Source: Winslowiella arboricola (GTDB taxonomy: Bacteria; Pseudomonadota; Gammaproteobacteria; Enterobacterales; Enterobacteriaceae). Taken from it: a DNA stretch of 64,000 nt. Shown in pieces: positions 58,141 through 64,000 of this stretch. The stretch lies in NCBI RefSeq assembly GCF_025527015.1, contig NZ_JAODIM010000043.1, positions 806,001 through 870,000 of the forward strand, read 5' to 3'. The translations under genes and the position numbers were made by a program. Under the pieces are notes generated by a model. It searched no databases. It saw only the letters and a list, made by a program, of their open reading frames with translations, and had not been told where the DNA came from. Within the stretch, counting starts at the first letter, position 1, and each line of letters opens with the position of its first letter.

Positions 58141-58277
58141 AGTTTTTTTCTCCTTACGGGTTAAGGCAAGGATAGCATCTTTCGACCCTGGCTAGCTGAA
58201 AAACGGGGGTCTTTGCGTTTTGTGTCACTCAGATGCTGATTGTTCTGAATTTATTTACAGGTTACTGATTGATGTAA

Positions 58278-58308
58278 ATAAAAAAGCGCCAGCAAGCTGA
58301 CGCCTTTT
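58278..58308 (-). terminator. Rho-independent terminator after ghrA
   Basis: On the minus strand GCGTCAGC pairs with GCTGGCGC (eight pairs, one G-T) around TT, followed by a T-run. It lies 27 bases after ghrA and 138 bases before ycdX. Confidence 0.75.
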
Positions 58309-58334
58309 AATAACTGGCCCGGACATTGCGCTAA

Positions 58335-59276
58335 TTAATAGCCGCGCGCGATATCAACCTTCCCTTCCGGCATTTCACCCGCTTCGCGCTGCAAAATCGA
58401 TTTGGCAATATAGTCCATCGCTTCATCCGGCAGGGTTACCGCCGCATTATGCGGGGTAATCGCAACACGCGGATGCGCCCAGAGCGGGCTTTGTTCCGCC
58501 AGCGGCTCCCGGGCAAAGACGTCCAGCGCCGCCGCTTTAATCTCCCCTGCTTCCAGCGCCGCCAGTAAGTCATCCTCAACCAGATGGGCGCCGCGCGCGA
58601 GATTAAGCACAAAAGCGCCGTCGTTAAGCTGGCTCAGCAACTGGCGATTAATGATGCCAACAGTTTGCGGGGTATTGGGTAGCAGGTTAATCAGTACCTG
58701 GGTGCCGTTAAGGAAATCACTGAGCTGATCGGCACCATGATAGCTGGTGACCCCCTCGATCTGCTTCGGCGAGCGGCTCCAGCTGCGAATCGGGAAACCC
58801 CAGACTTTCAGGCTTTGCGCTACGCTGCTGCCTAACACCCCGGCGCCAAGAATACCGACAGTGAAGTTTTTACGGCTGTAGTTTTCCAGCGACTGCCATA
58901 ATGCCTGCTGTTTCTGCAACTGGTAGTCATCAAAGCGACGGAACCAGCCAAGCACGGTGCAGACTGCATATTCCTGCATTTGCAGGCCCATACCGGTATC
59001 TTCCAGACGAAACAGCGGCACATGTTCCGGCAACATTTCAGGGTGTTGTTTAAGCTGGGAAAGAATGTCATCGACGCCAGCGCCAAGGGCAAAAACGCCT
59101 TTTAGCTGATTGCGTCCCTGTAGCATCGCCACTGGCGGGGTGCGGACTAATGCATAGTCCGCCGGGGCACTGTCGCCCGGCAGCCATTTGCGGATGGTGG
59201 CCTGCGGCAGGCGTTGCTGTAACCCGTTGATCCAGGTGGTGGCGTTAAAGAATGGGTGATAAAAAATAATGTCCAC
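58335..59276 (-). CDS. ghrA: Glyoxylate/hydroxypyruvate reductase A (GhrA)
   Basis: A 313-residue NAD(P)H-dependent 2-hydroxyacid dehydrogenase that reduces glyoxylate and hydroxypyruvate. The dinucleotide motif [16 protein letters not shown], the catalytic Arg in [10 protein letters not shown], Glu in [14 protein letters not shown] and His in ITPHNAAVT are intact. The length matches E. coli GhrA (312). It lies upstream of ycdX-ycdY and divergent from tRNA-Ser, as near E. coli serX. Confidence 0.95.
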   Translation of the reverse strand: MDIIFYHPFFNATTWINGLQQRLPQATIRKWLPGDSAPADYALVRTPPVAMLQGRNQLKGVFALGAGVDDILSQLKQHPEMLPEHVPLFRLEDTGMGLQMQEYAVCTVLGWFRRFDDYQLQKQQALWQSLENYSRKNFTVGILGAGVLGSSVAQSLKVWGFPIRSWSRSPKQIEGVTSYHGADQLSDFLNGTQVLINLLPNTPQTVGIINRQLLSQLNDGAFVLNLARGAHLVEDDLLAALEAGEIKAAALDVFAREPLAEQSPLWAHPRVAITPHNAAVTLPDEAMDYIAKSILQREAGEMPEGKVDIARGY

Positions 59277-59452
59277 TTTCGCTCCTCTTTTTTCTCAAGG
59301 CTCAGGGAAAACCGGCGTGCTGGCAAGTAAAAATTGATCTGAATCACTTATTAACGGCTAACGAAAGAAGCGGGCAATCCATGCTATTCGCTGAATTTCG
59401 CAGCAAAGTGCTGCAAAACTGTCTGATCGCATCACCAGATGATGAAAGAATA

Positions 59453-59481
59453 TTGACGCGATAACTGGAAATCCCTACATT
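59453..59481 (+). promoter_or_regulatory. Promoter of the tRNA-Ser gene
   Basis: TTGACG (-35) and TACATT (-10) are 17 bases apart, followed by the GC-rich discriminator AGCGCCCG usual for stable-RNA promoters under stringent control. Transcription would start about 29 bases before the tRNA. Confidence 0.78.
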
Positions 59482-59517
59482 AGCGCCCGTCGACAAGCTG
59501 CTTGTTGACGACAACAG

Positions 59518-59605
59518 GGTGAGGTGTCCGAGTGGCTGAAGGAGCACGCCTGGAAAGTGTGTATACGGCAACGTATCGAGGGTTCGAACCCCTCTCTCAC
59601 CGCCA
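59518..59605 (+). tRNA. serX: tRNA-Ser (anticodon GGA)
   Basis: An 88-base tRNA: acceptor GGTGAGG pairs with TCTCACC (one G-T), a long variable arm as in serine tRNAs, anticodon GGA at 59552-59554 in loop CTGGAAA, GGTTCGAACC in the T arm and an encoded CCA end at 59603-59605. It reads serine codons UCC and UCU. The position beside ghrA matches E. coli serX. Confidence 0.97.
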
Positions 59606-59618
59606 TATTTTAAAGAGA

Positions 59619-59647
59619 AAGCCCGAACTGATGTTCGGGCTTTTTTT
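59619..59647 (+). terminator. Terminator of tRNA-Ser
   Basis: AAGCCCGAAC and GTTCGGGCTT form a perfect ten-pair stem with loop TGAT, followed by seven T bases including the last stem bases. A classic Rho-independent terminator. Confidence 0.93.
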
Positions 59648-59816
59648 ATGTGTTGAAGCTGGTCAGCCGTTCTGTCCCCTGTCCCTGTCCCCCCGATGAT
59701 GCCAAAAGCCAGGTTGCCCGCTCCGGTATAACCGGTAGTTATATTTATAACAGTATGCTATTAATAATAAATCATAACGGAAAGCGGCATAAAAGTTCTC
59801 ATTATGGAACAGTAAT

Positions 59817-61583
59817 ATGATCTATCAACATATCGACAGAGAATTATTTGAATTTATCAGCAACCCGATTAAAAATCGTTGTTATCTGACCGAGAGGCCT
59901 GCATCACTGAGTATAGCGGCCAGAATACTGTATAACGTCCCATTCTTACGCAAGTTTATTAATGATAAAGATGCAATGGCCATTTTTGAACGGCGGTATG
60001 CTGCATATTTAACAGAGGCTTCTGCTGCAACTCAGTCTTTAGCGCCTGGCCATCATGATGTAAGGGATGAGAAATATATTTCAGTAATAATGAATAACTT
60101 TACCCGTTTTTTTAAAATCGGGGTGTTATTTGCAAATGATGATGATTTTTCTCAGGCTGATAAAAAACTGGCTAATGGACATATCACGGCTAATCTGCTG
60201 ACTAAGCTTGAGTACCATTGTAACAGAATCACTGAAGCCTTTGATCTGAGTGATGATTATCTTCACTCAATCTCTGCGAACGAAAAGTTGTGGATCTCAT
60301 TTTTCCTGAGTGAAGTTTACTTGCTGTTAAAATGCAATATTTTTACTCTAAACCTTAATGGCAATGATATTTTTATTGAGTCTGGTGAAGAATTCAAACA
60401 GAAAGTAAGAGGTTACTGGATTTCTGAAATACTTGAGGCTAATTCCAAAACCTCGGATATCAAAGCCTTTATAGATCTCGCCTCTGCCCTGACAAGACGC
60501 AAAACACTTCCTGCAGACCTCGCCAACGCCTCAATTGATTATATTCTTGATAAAGTTTTCTCGATAAACCCAAACTACATAACACCAGCAGTCAGCGCCA
60601 ATGAAAAATACCAGTTTCTTAGAGAGGTTATATTTTTCTCCTTAATTTTAGAATGCAATTTCCTTTCAGGATCCCATGCTGTTGACAGACAGTACTTTCT
60701 TAACAGCAAACATATCAGAGATAAATCCCTGCAATTTATTGAGCAGCACTTACTCCCGGCATCGGACGCCAGATTAAACAATGAGGGTGGTTTTATCTGT
60801 CAGAGTGGCGACTCAGGCTATAAGCGGGCAGGCTTATCGTTTAAATATGGATTGCGTAAATTTTGCGGCATGTTGTTGCAGGCGCAGCAGGATAATCTGA
60901 AAGGAAAAGATTTTAAAGGCGAGCTGGGTGACTTTTTTGAGGTTGATTATATTCTGAATTACCTGAAGAAATTAAATTACTTTGGCTATACACCGCACGC
61001 AGGATTTAAATCAACCAATAAGTCGGAAATAAAAGGCTATGATGTTGATATTGTTTTGCATGACAGCAGAAATGATATCTATTATTTTATTCAGGTTAAA
61101 TATCGTTTCTCTGCGCTACCGACGTATTTCTCTGAGCAATTTATGTTCTTCAATGAAGACTCATTTAAAAAAGGGTATGTGAATCAGCTTATTACATTGA
61201 AAGATAACTTCTCTCATCAAAGCATCAGAAACCAGTTACGTAGCCGGGGACTAGCGGCCGCCACTCTGGAAAACAGCCATTTTATTTTGCTGCACAATAT
61301 ACCCTTCCTGAATTTCTATGAACATCAGGGGGTTTATTTCTATGAATGGAATCTGCTTAGAAATATCCTGCAGGATGGCAAAATACACTGGCGGAAAGGT
61401 GATGAGATGGGTAATGAAACCACCAGCAATACGTTACAATTGCATAAACCAGAAGAAATTATTGATGCTTTCCTGAATAATAGTATTAATGGTCAGCAGC
61501 TTCAGCAACAATTTGAGCTGTTCAAAAACTCGAAGTGTCTGTTCCGCTTTGGCAAAGAAAATGTTCGTTGCCAGATGCTTTAG
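59817..61583 (+). CDS. Unknown 588-residue protein with a PD-(D/E)xK-like nuclease motif
   Basis: No family recognised. The first 350 residues are mostly helical with no membrane segment. From 365 the text resembles a restriction-endonuclease fold: GELGDFFEVDYILNYLKKL gives E375 in a leading helix (with E369 nearby), GYDVDIVL gives D409/D411, and YYFIQVKYRF gives Q426-V-K428, the D-x(n)-QxK pattern of Mrr-like enzymes. A C-terminal region (480-588) follows. The gene is AT-rich and lies alone downstream of tRNA-Ser, a frequent integration place. The ribosome site is weak (TGGAACAGTAAT). A defence or DNA-processing nuclease is possible; this is motif-level inference only. Confidence 0.6.
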   Translation: MIYQHIDRELFEFISNPIKNRCYLTERPASLSIAARILYNVPFLRKFINDKDAMAIFERRYAAYLTEASAATQSLAPGHHDVRDEKYISVIMNNFTRFFKIGVLFANDDDFSQADKKLANGHITANLLTKLEYHCNRITEAFDLSDDYLHSISANEKLWISFFLSEVYLLLKCNIFTLNLNGNDIFIESGEEFKQKVRGYWISEILEANSKTSDIKAFIDLASALTRRKTLPADLANASIDYILDKVFSINPNYITPAVSANEKYQFLREVIFFSLILECNFLSGSHAVDRQYFLNSKHIRDKSLQFIEQHLLPASDARLNNEGGFICQSGDSGYKRAGLSFKYGLRKFCGMLLQAQQDNLKGKDFKGELGDFFEVDYILNYLKKLNYFGYTPHAGFKSTNKSEIKGYDVDIVLHDSRNDIYYFIQVKYRFSALPTYFSEQFMFFNEDSFKKGYVNQLITLKDNFSHQSIRNQLRSRGLAAATLENSHFILLHNIPFLNFYEHQGVYFYEWNLLRNILQDGKIHWRKGDEMGNETTSNTLQLHKPEEIIDAFLNNSINGQQLQQQFELFKNSKCLFRFGKENVRCQML

Positions 61584-61757
61584 ATATCGCCGCAACGCTC
61601 TTCTACACAGTGATGTGTTAAATACACTCTTTATCCTGATGGAGGAACTCAGAGCGAAAGGCTATGCTAGCGGGCCTGCAACGATGAGTGAAAATATCAC
61701 CGCTTAAGGCATTGTCCTGCCCGCAATAAGATCACTCTCCATCCACTTCTGCCCTGA

Positions 61758-62114
61758 TTACACGATAAAAATATACTTCACCGCCGCAATCAATGCCGCC
61801 AGCCCTATCGCAAGCATAAATTTTTTAATCCAGTCCAGATCGGTGTGGATGCTTTTCAGCTCGGACTGCAGATCGGTGCGGATGCTTTTCAGCTCGGATT
61901 CCAGCTCGGTCCGCATGCCGTTCATATCTGTCCGCATGCATTTAAGATCGGATTTAATATTTTCATGCAGCAGATTCAAATCTGACTTAGTGGCGATCTC
62001 ACTGTTGTAAACCCCACCAACCAGCTTCACCATAGCTTCAGCCTGTTTCTCATTGATACCTGCATCCTGCAGTTCCTTAATTGCCCTGTGGGTGTCGAGG
62101 GGAATCGCAACCAT
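61758..62114 (-). CDS. DUF1640-like coiled-coil membrane-anchored protein
   Basis: A 118-residue protein: N-terminal LDTHRAIKELQDAGINEKQAEAMVKLV (key part), then a coiled coil built from 11-residue repeats (ELKSIRTDLQS, ELKSIHTDLDW), then a C-terminal membrane segment FMLAIGLAALIAAVKYIFIV. This layout is that of DUF1640/CCDC90-like proteins, common in proteobacteria beside accessory genes. A longer frame reaches 62282, but GGGAG precedes the ATG at 62114. Function unknown. Confidence 0.72.
   Translation of the reverse strand: MVAIPLDTHRAIKELQDAGINEKQAEAMVKLVGGVYNSEIATKSDLNLLHENIKSDLKCMRTDMNGMRTELESELKSIRTDLQSELKSIHTDLDWIKKFMLAIGLAALIAAVKYIFIV
61837..61902. repeat. 33-base tandem repeat in the DUF1640-like gene
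   Basis: Two almost identical 33-base units begin AGATCGGTG at 61837 and 61870, encoding the 11-residue coiled-coil repeat. A third, degenerate unit follows near 61903. Such in-frame repeats can change number by slippage. Confidence 0.75.
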
Positions 62115-62228
62115 CGGTATTACTCCCTTAATATATGCATAGCGCAAATAATCTGCAAATTCGCCACGCAATGCAATATCCCACCCTGATATTTCTCTTA
62201 TCTTTACTTTACTTGCCAGAGAGTTAAC

Positions 62229-62252
62229 CCCTCCCGCTCGTTGACGGGAGGG
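62229..62252 (-). terminator. Hairpin after phoA
   Basis: CCCTCCCG and CGGGAGGG form eight perfect pairs seven bases after the phoA stop. The T-run is missing, so efficiency is uncertain. Confidence 0.5.
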
Positions 62253-62259
62253 AGGCAGA

Positions 62260-63666
62260 TTACTTAATACCCATCGCCGCACGCAGGGTATAGAACAGGT
62301 CGGTCTGATCGGTCAGTCCCACCACATTTGCCGCATGCGGACCGTAAGCCGCGATACGCAACTGGGTGCCGGTGTGGCCCTGTGAATCCTCTTCCGAATT
62401 ACCGTAGCTGATGGTCATCAGGCCACCCTCTTTGGTATTCAGGGTCTGGGTCAGACCCGGCGCTTTGCTGTCATTGGCAACAATCTGGCTGGAGTGCGCA
62501 TGGTCAGCGGTCACAATCACCAGCGTATTGCCATCTTTACGTGCAAACTCCAGCGCTTTCTGTACGGCTTCATCCAGATCCACGGTTTCACCAATCTGAC
62601 CACATGGATTCGCGGCATGATCCTGTTTATCAATCGAAGCGCCTTCTACTTGCAGGAAGAAGCCATGGTCATTTTTGCTTAACAGATTGATGGCTTTATC
62701 CGTCATCTGCGCCAGTGTCGGCACGGAAGCCGGACGCTCAGCATTCACTTCGCAGGTGACTGGCTTTCCATCCAGATTCGCATGGTAACTGGCTTTCGGC
62801 CCTTTCCAGCGCACCGGCATATTGCCCGCGGCAAACAGACCGAGCAGCGGTTTATCCTGATCCGCGGCGCTGATGGCGTTCATACCGTCAAGATCGTTGA
62901 CCAGCTGATAGCCACGTAGTTTGGCCTGCTCTTCCAGCGTCTTGCCCTGCCACTCTCCGGCTTTTGCAGTTTCGCCGAAAGTTTTACCGCCGCCCCCCAG
63001 CGTCACATCTGCGCGGGCATTGAGTAACTGTTCGGCGATAGAACCTTTACCGCCTTTCTCCAGCGCATTAGTGGCGCAGACTTCAGTGGTTTTTTCCGGG
63101 CCGTAACATTTACGAGAGGTGACATGCGCGATCTGCGCAGCTGGCGTGGCATCTTCCAGTTCAGCGGTGGAGACATTGCCGGTGGCTTTGCCTGCGGCTT
63201 TCGCCATCTCCATAATGGTCGGATGATCTTTGCCATTGACATCCACGCTAATCGCACCGTTATAAGATTTCACCCCGGTGCTCCAGGCGGTGGCGGAAGC
63301 GGCGGAATCGGTCACGTAATCAGGTTTATGCGTTTTTTTATCCAGCGCATAGTGGGTGTACTGACCGGTCAGCGGTAGCGCATCGATACCTTTAAAGAAA
63401 CCGCCCGCACCCTCAGCATAGTTACGGGCCGCGGTGATTTCGGAGTCGCCCATACCATCCCCAATCAGCAGGATAACGTTTTTCGCCGTGCTATTTTTTA
63501 ACGACGCTTTTAATGCCTCAGTCTGATCTTCCGTCAGTCGGCGTGCACCGCCAGGCTGAGTCAGATCACCCTGCGCAGCGCGGCTGTAAGCAGCAATATC
63601 GGCATAGCAGTGGGCAGAAAAAAGCGTGGCGATCAGCGTGAGAGTAAACAGTTTGTTGTTTTGCAT
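62260..63666 (-). CDS. phoA: Alkaline phosphatase (PhoA)
   Basis: A 468-residue periplasmic phosphomonoesterase. The start at 63666 gives a signal peptide, [20 protein letters not shown] ending YA before DIAAYSR; the longer frame from 63747 runs through the promoter. The active-site Ser is in [14 protein letters not shown]; metal ligands lie in [24 protein letters not shown] and VTADHAHSS (key His and Asp). Length is close to E. coli PhoA (471). Two tandem Pho-box-like sequences lie upstream, as expected for PhoB control. phoA's E. coli neighbour psiF is not seen. Confidence 0.96.
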   Translation of the reverse strand: MQNNKLFTLTLIATLFSAHCYADIAAYSRAAQGDLTQPGGARRLTEDQTEALKASLKNSTAKNVILLIGDGMGDSEITAARNYAEGAGGFFKGIDALPLTGQYTHYALDKKTHKPDYVTDSAASATAWSTGVKSYNGAISVDVNGKDHPTIMEMAKAAGKATGNVSTAELEDATPAAQIAHVTSRKCYGPEKTTEVCATNALEKGGKGSIAEQLLNARADVTLGGGGKTFGETAKAGEWQGKTLEEQAKLRGYQLVNDLDGMNAISAADQDKPLLGLFAAGNMPVRWKGPKASYHANLDGKPVTCEVNAERPASVPTLAQMTDKAINLLSKNDHGFFLQVEGASIDKQDHAANPCGQIGETVDLDEAVQKALEFARKDGNTLVIVTADHAHSSQIVANDSKAPGLTQTLNTKEGGLMTISYGNSEEDSQGHTGTQLRIAAYGPHAANVVGLTDQTDLFYTLRAAMGIK

Positions 63667-63718
63667 TAAGTCGTATCTCCATGAAAAAGTTTTGCCAAAG
63701 ATTTCAGGGAGCCAGTTT

Positions 63719-63736
63719 GCGACACAACCATGACAA
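63719..63736 (-). promoter_or_regulatory. Pho box, proximal
   Basis: On the minus strand TTGTCAT-GGTT-GTGTCGC fits the PhoB layout CTGTCAT-N4-CTGTCAY with several mismatches in the second half. It is 53 bases before the phoA start, and 33 bases from the second box. Confidence 0.55.
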
Positions 63737-63756
63737 TTTTGTGTCATGGTTGTGTC
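63721..63756. repeat. Perfect 15-base inverted repeat in the phoA promoter
   Basis: GACACAACCATGACA and TGTCATGGTTGTGTC are exact complements separated by ATTTTG. It overlaps the proximal Pho box and contains PhoB half-sites on both strands. It is not followed by a T-run on the minus strand, so an operator is likelier than a terminator. Confidence 0.85.
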
Positions 63757-63769
63757 AATCAGATGTCAG
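63752..63769 (-). promoter_or_regulatory. Pho box, distal
   Basis: On the minus strand CTGACAT-CTGA-TTGACAC matches the PhoB box layout, exactly 33 bases (three helical turns) from the proximal box. Confidence 0.5.
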
Positions 63770-63783
63770 TTATAACAATGCAA

Positions 63784-64000
63784 TTACAATGGCTTATGAG
63801 CAGTCTCTTTTGCCTTCCACAATGCAAAGAAGGTAATCAGCAGCGCCAGCACCACATACAGTGATACCCATAGCGTGCTGCCCGTCTCTCTGAACAACGT
63901 GGTAATAATCAGCGGTGCGAATCCGCCACCAATAATCCCTGCCAGCGTATAGGCCAGTGATGAACCGGCGTAACGCACATGGGTCGGAAACTGTTCGGTA
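63784..64000 (-). CDS. MHS-type MFS transporter, C-terminal part (runs off the window)
   Basis: Only the last 71 residues are present; the gene begins beyond position 64000. The text TEQFPTHVRYAGSSLAYTLA with GGGFAPLI is the conserved helix 10-11 signature of metabolite:H+ symporters (ShiA/YhjE/ProP type), followed by two hydrophobic helices. It lies 118 bases upstream of phoA in the same direction; the phoA promoter lies between. Substrate unknown. Confidence 0.8.
   Translation of the reverse strand, partial: TEQFPTHVRYAGSSLAYTLAGIIGGGFAPLIITTLFRETGSTLWVSLYVVLALLITFFALWKAKETAHKPL

Noticed and set aside
61489..61707. A 72-codon frame at the 3' end of the nuclease-like gene, with GGAGG before a shorter 22-codon tail
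   Set aside because: Two thirds overlap the larger gene in another frame and the GGAGG lies within the frame itself rather than ahead of a convincing start. A remnant of a lost gene is possible but cannot be supported.
59500..62260. Integrated element with att repeats at the tRNA-Ser 3' end
   Set aside because: I looked for a copy of the tRNA 3' end (CGAACCCCTCTCTCACCG) further right and saw none before phoA, and there is no integrase or transposase. The region is called AT-rich accessory DNA only.
63721..63756. The palindrome as terminator of the upstream transporter gene
   Set aside because: Read on the minus strand it is followed by GCAAACTGG, without a T-run, and overlaps a Pho-box-like sequence. 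A regulatory role fits better.

Overview
The window looks like chromosomal DNA of an enteric gamma-proteobacterium. The best fit is Erwiniaceae or a close relative (Pantoea/Mixta/Erwinia type), but this is inferred from gene content and I cannot place it more precisely. Reasons: E. coli-like blocks (narGHJI-narK-narL, ghrA-ycdX-ycdY next to a serX-type tRNA-Ser, phoA, ascFB/ascG, lldD) sit among genes absent from E. coli K-12 (treZ-treY-glgX, uvsE, a BKACE cluster, a hydantoinase-type cluster). Genes are dense, mostly GC-rich, and have clear Shine-Dalgarno sites. I see no insertion sequence, prophage or CRISPR array.

Layout. 0.4-8.9 kb: a catabolic cluster (RraA/HMG-aldolase-like protein, MHS-type transporter, HyuA, HyuB, SDR, PLP aminotransferase, TetR). 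9.2-15.6 kb: treZ-treY-glgX, making trehalose from alpha-glucan. 15.9-17.7 kb: uvsE, then an AT-rich pair encoding a ClpP-like putative serine protease and a 55-residue protein missed by length cut-offs, with its own terminator. 18.0-19.4 kb: a DHA2 exporter. 19.7-23.7 kb: DeoR regulator, BKACE, BASS transporter, GlcG/HbpS-like protein and Asp/Glu-racemase-like protein. 23.9-25.1 kb: lldD. 25.2-34.5 kb: narI, narJ, narH, narG and narK on the minus strand and narL on the plus strand, with FNR and NarL sites but no narX beside narL. 34.9-42.3 kb: orphan proX, ascB-ascF, a GlxA-type regulator with a second-type GAPDH, then ascG. 42.3-51.9 kb: an unknown membrane protein, an AldB-like dehydrogenase, a LysR-MFS-tartrate/D-malate dehydrogenase unit, a glutamine amidotransferase, an EamA exporter and a CoA-transferase III. 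52.0-56.8 kb: a sugar or sugar-acid catabolic unit (two YhcH proteins, a DeoR-PfkB fusion, a DapA/NanA-family lyase and an MFS permease) with a 43-base CRP-like promoter element present twice. 56.8-59.6 kb: ycdY, ycdX, ghrA and tRNA-Ser(GGA). 59.8-62.1 kb: an AT-rich insertion carrying a 588-residue protein with a PD-(D/E)xK-like nuclease motif, and a coiled-coil membrane protein. 62.3-64.0 kb: phoA and the end of an MHS-type transporter.

How it works together. The window is mainly metabolic: alternative carbon and nitrogen sources (lactam/hydantoin-like compounds, beta-keto acids, beta-glucosides, tartrate/malate, lactate, a keto-deoxy-type sugar acid), anaerobic nitrate respiration, osmoprotection and phosphate scavenging. 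The two AT-rich accessory spots, the ClpP-like pair at 17.0-17.7 kb and the nuclease-like gene downstream of serX at 59.8-61.6 kb, are the best candidates for undescribed systems. All functional names rest on reading motifs by eye; no database search was run.
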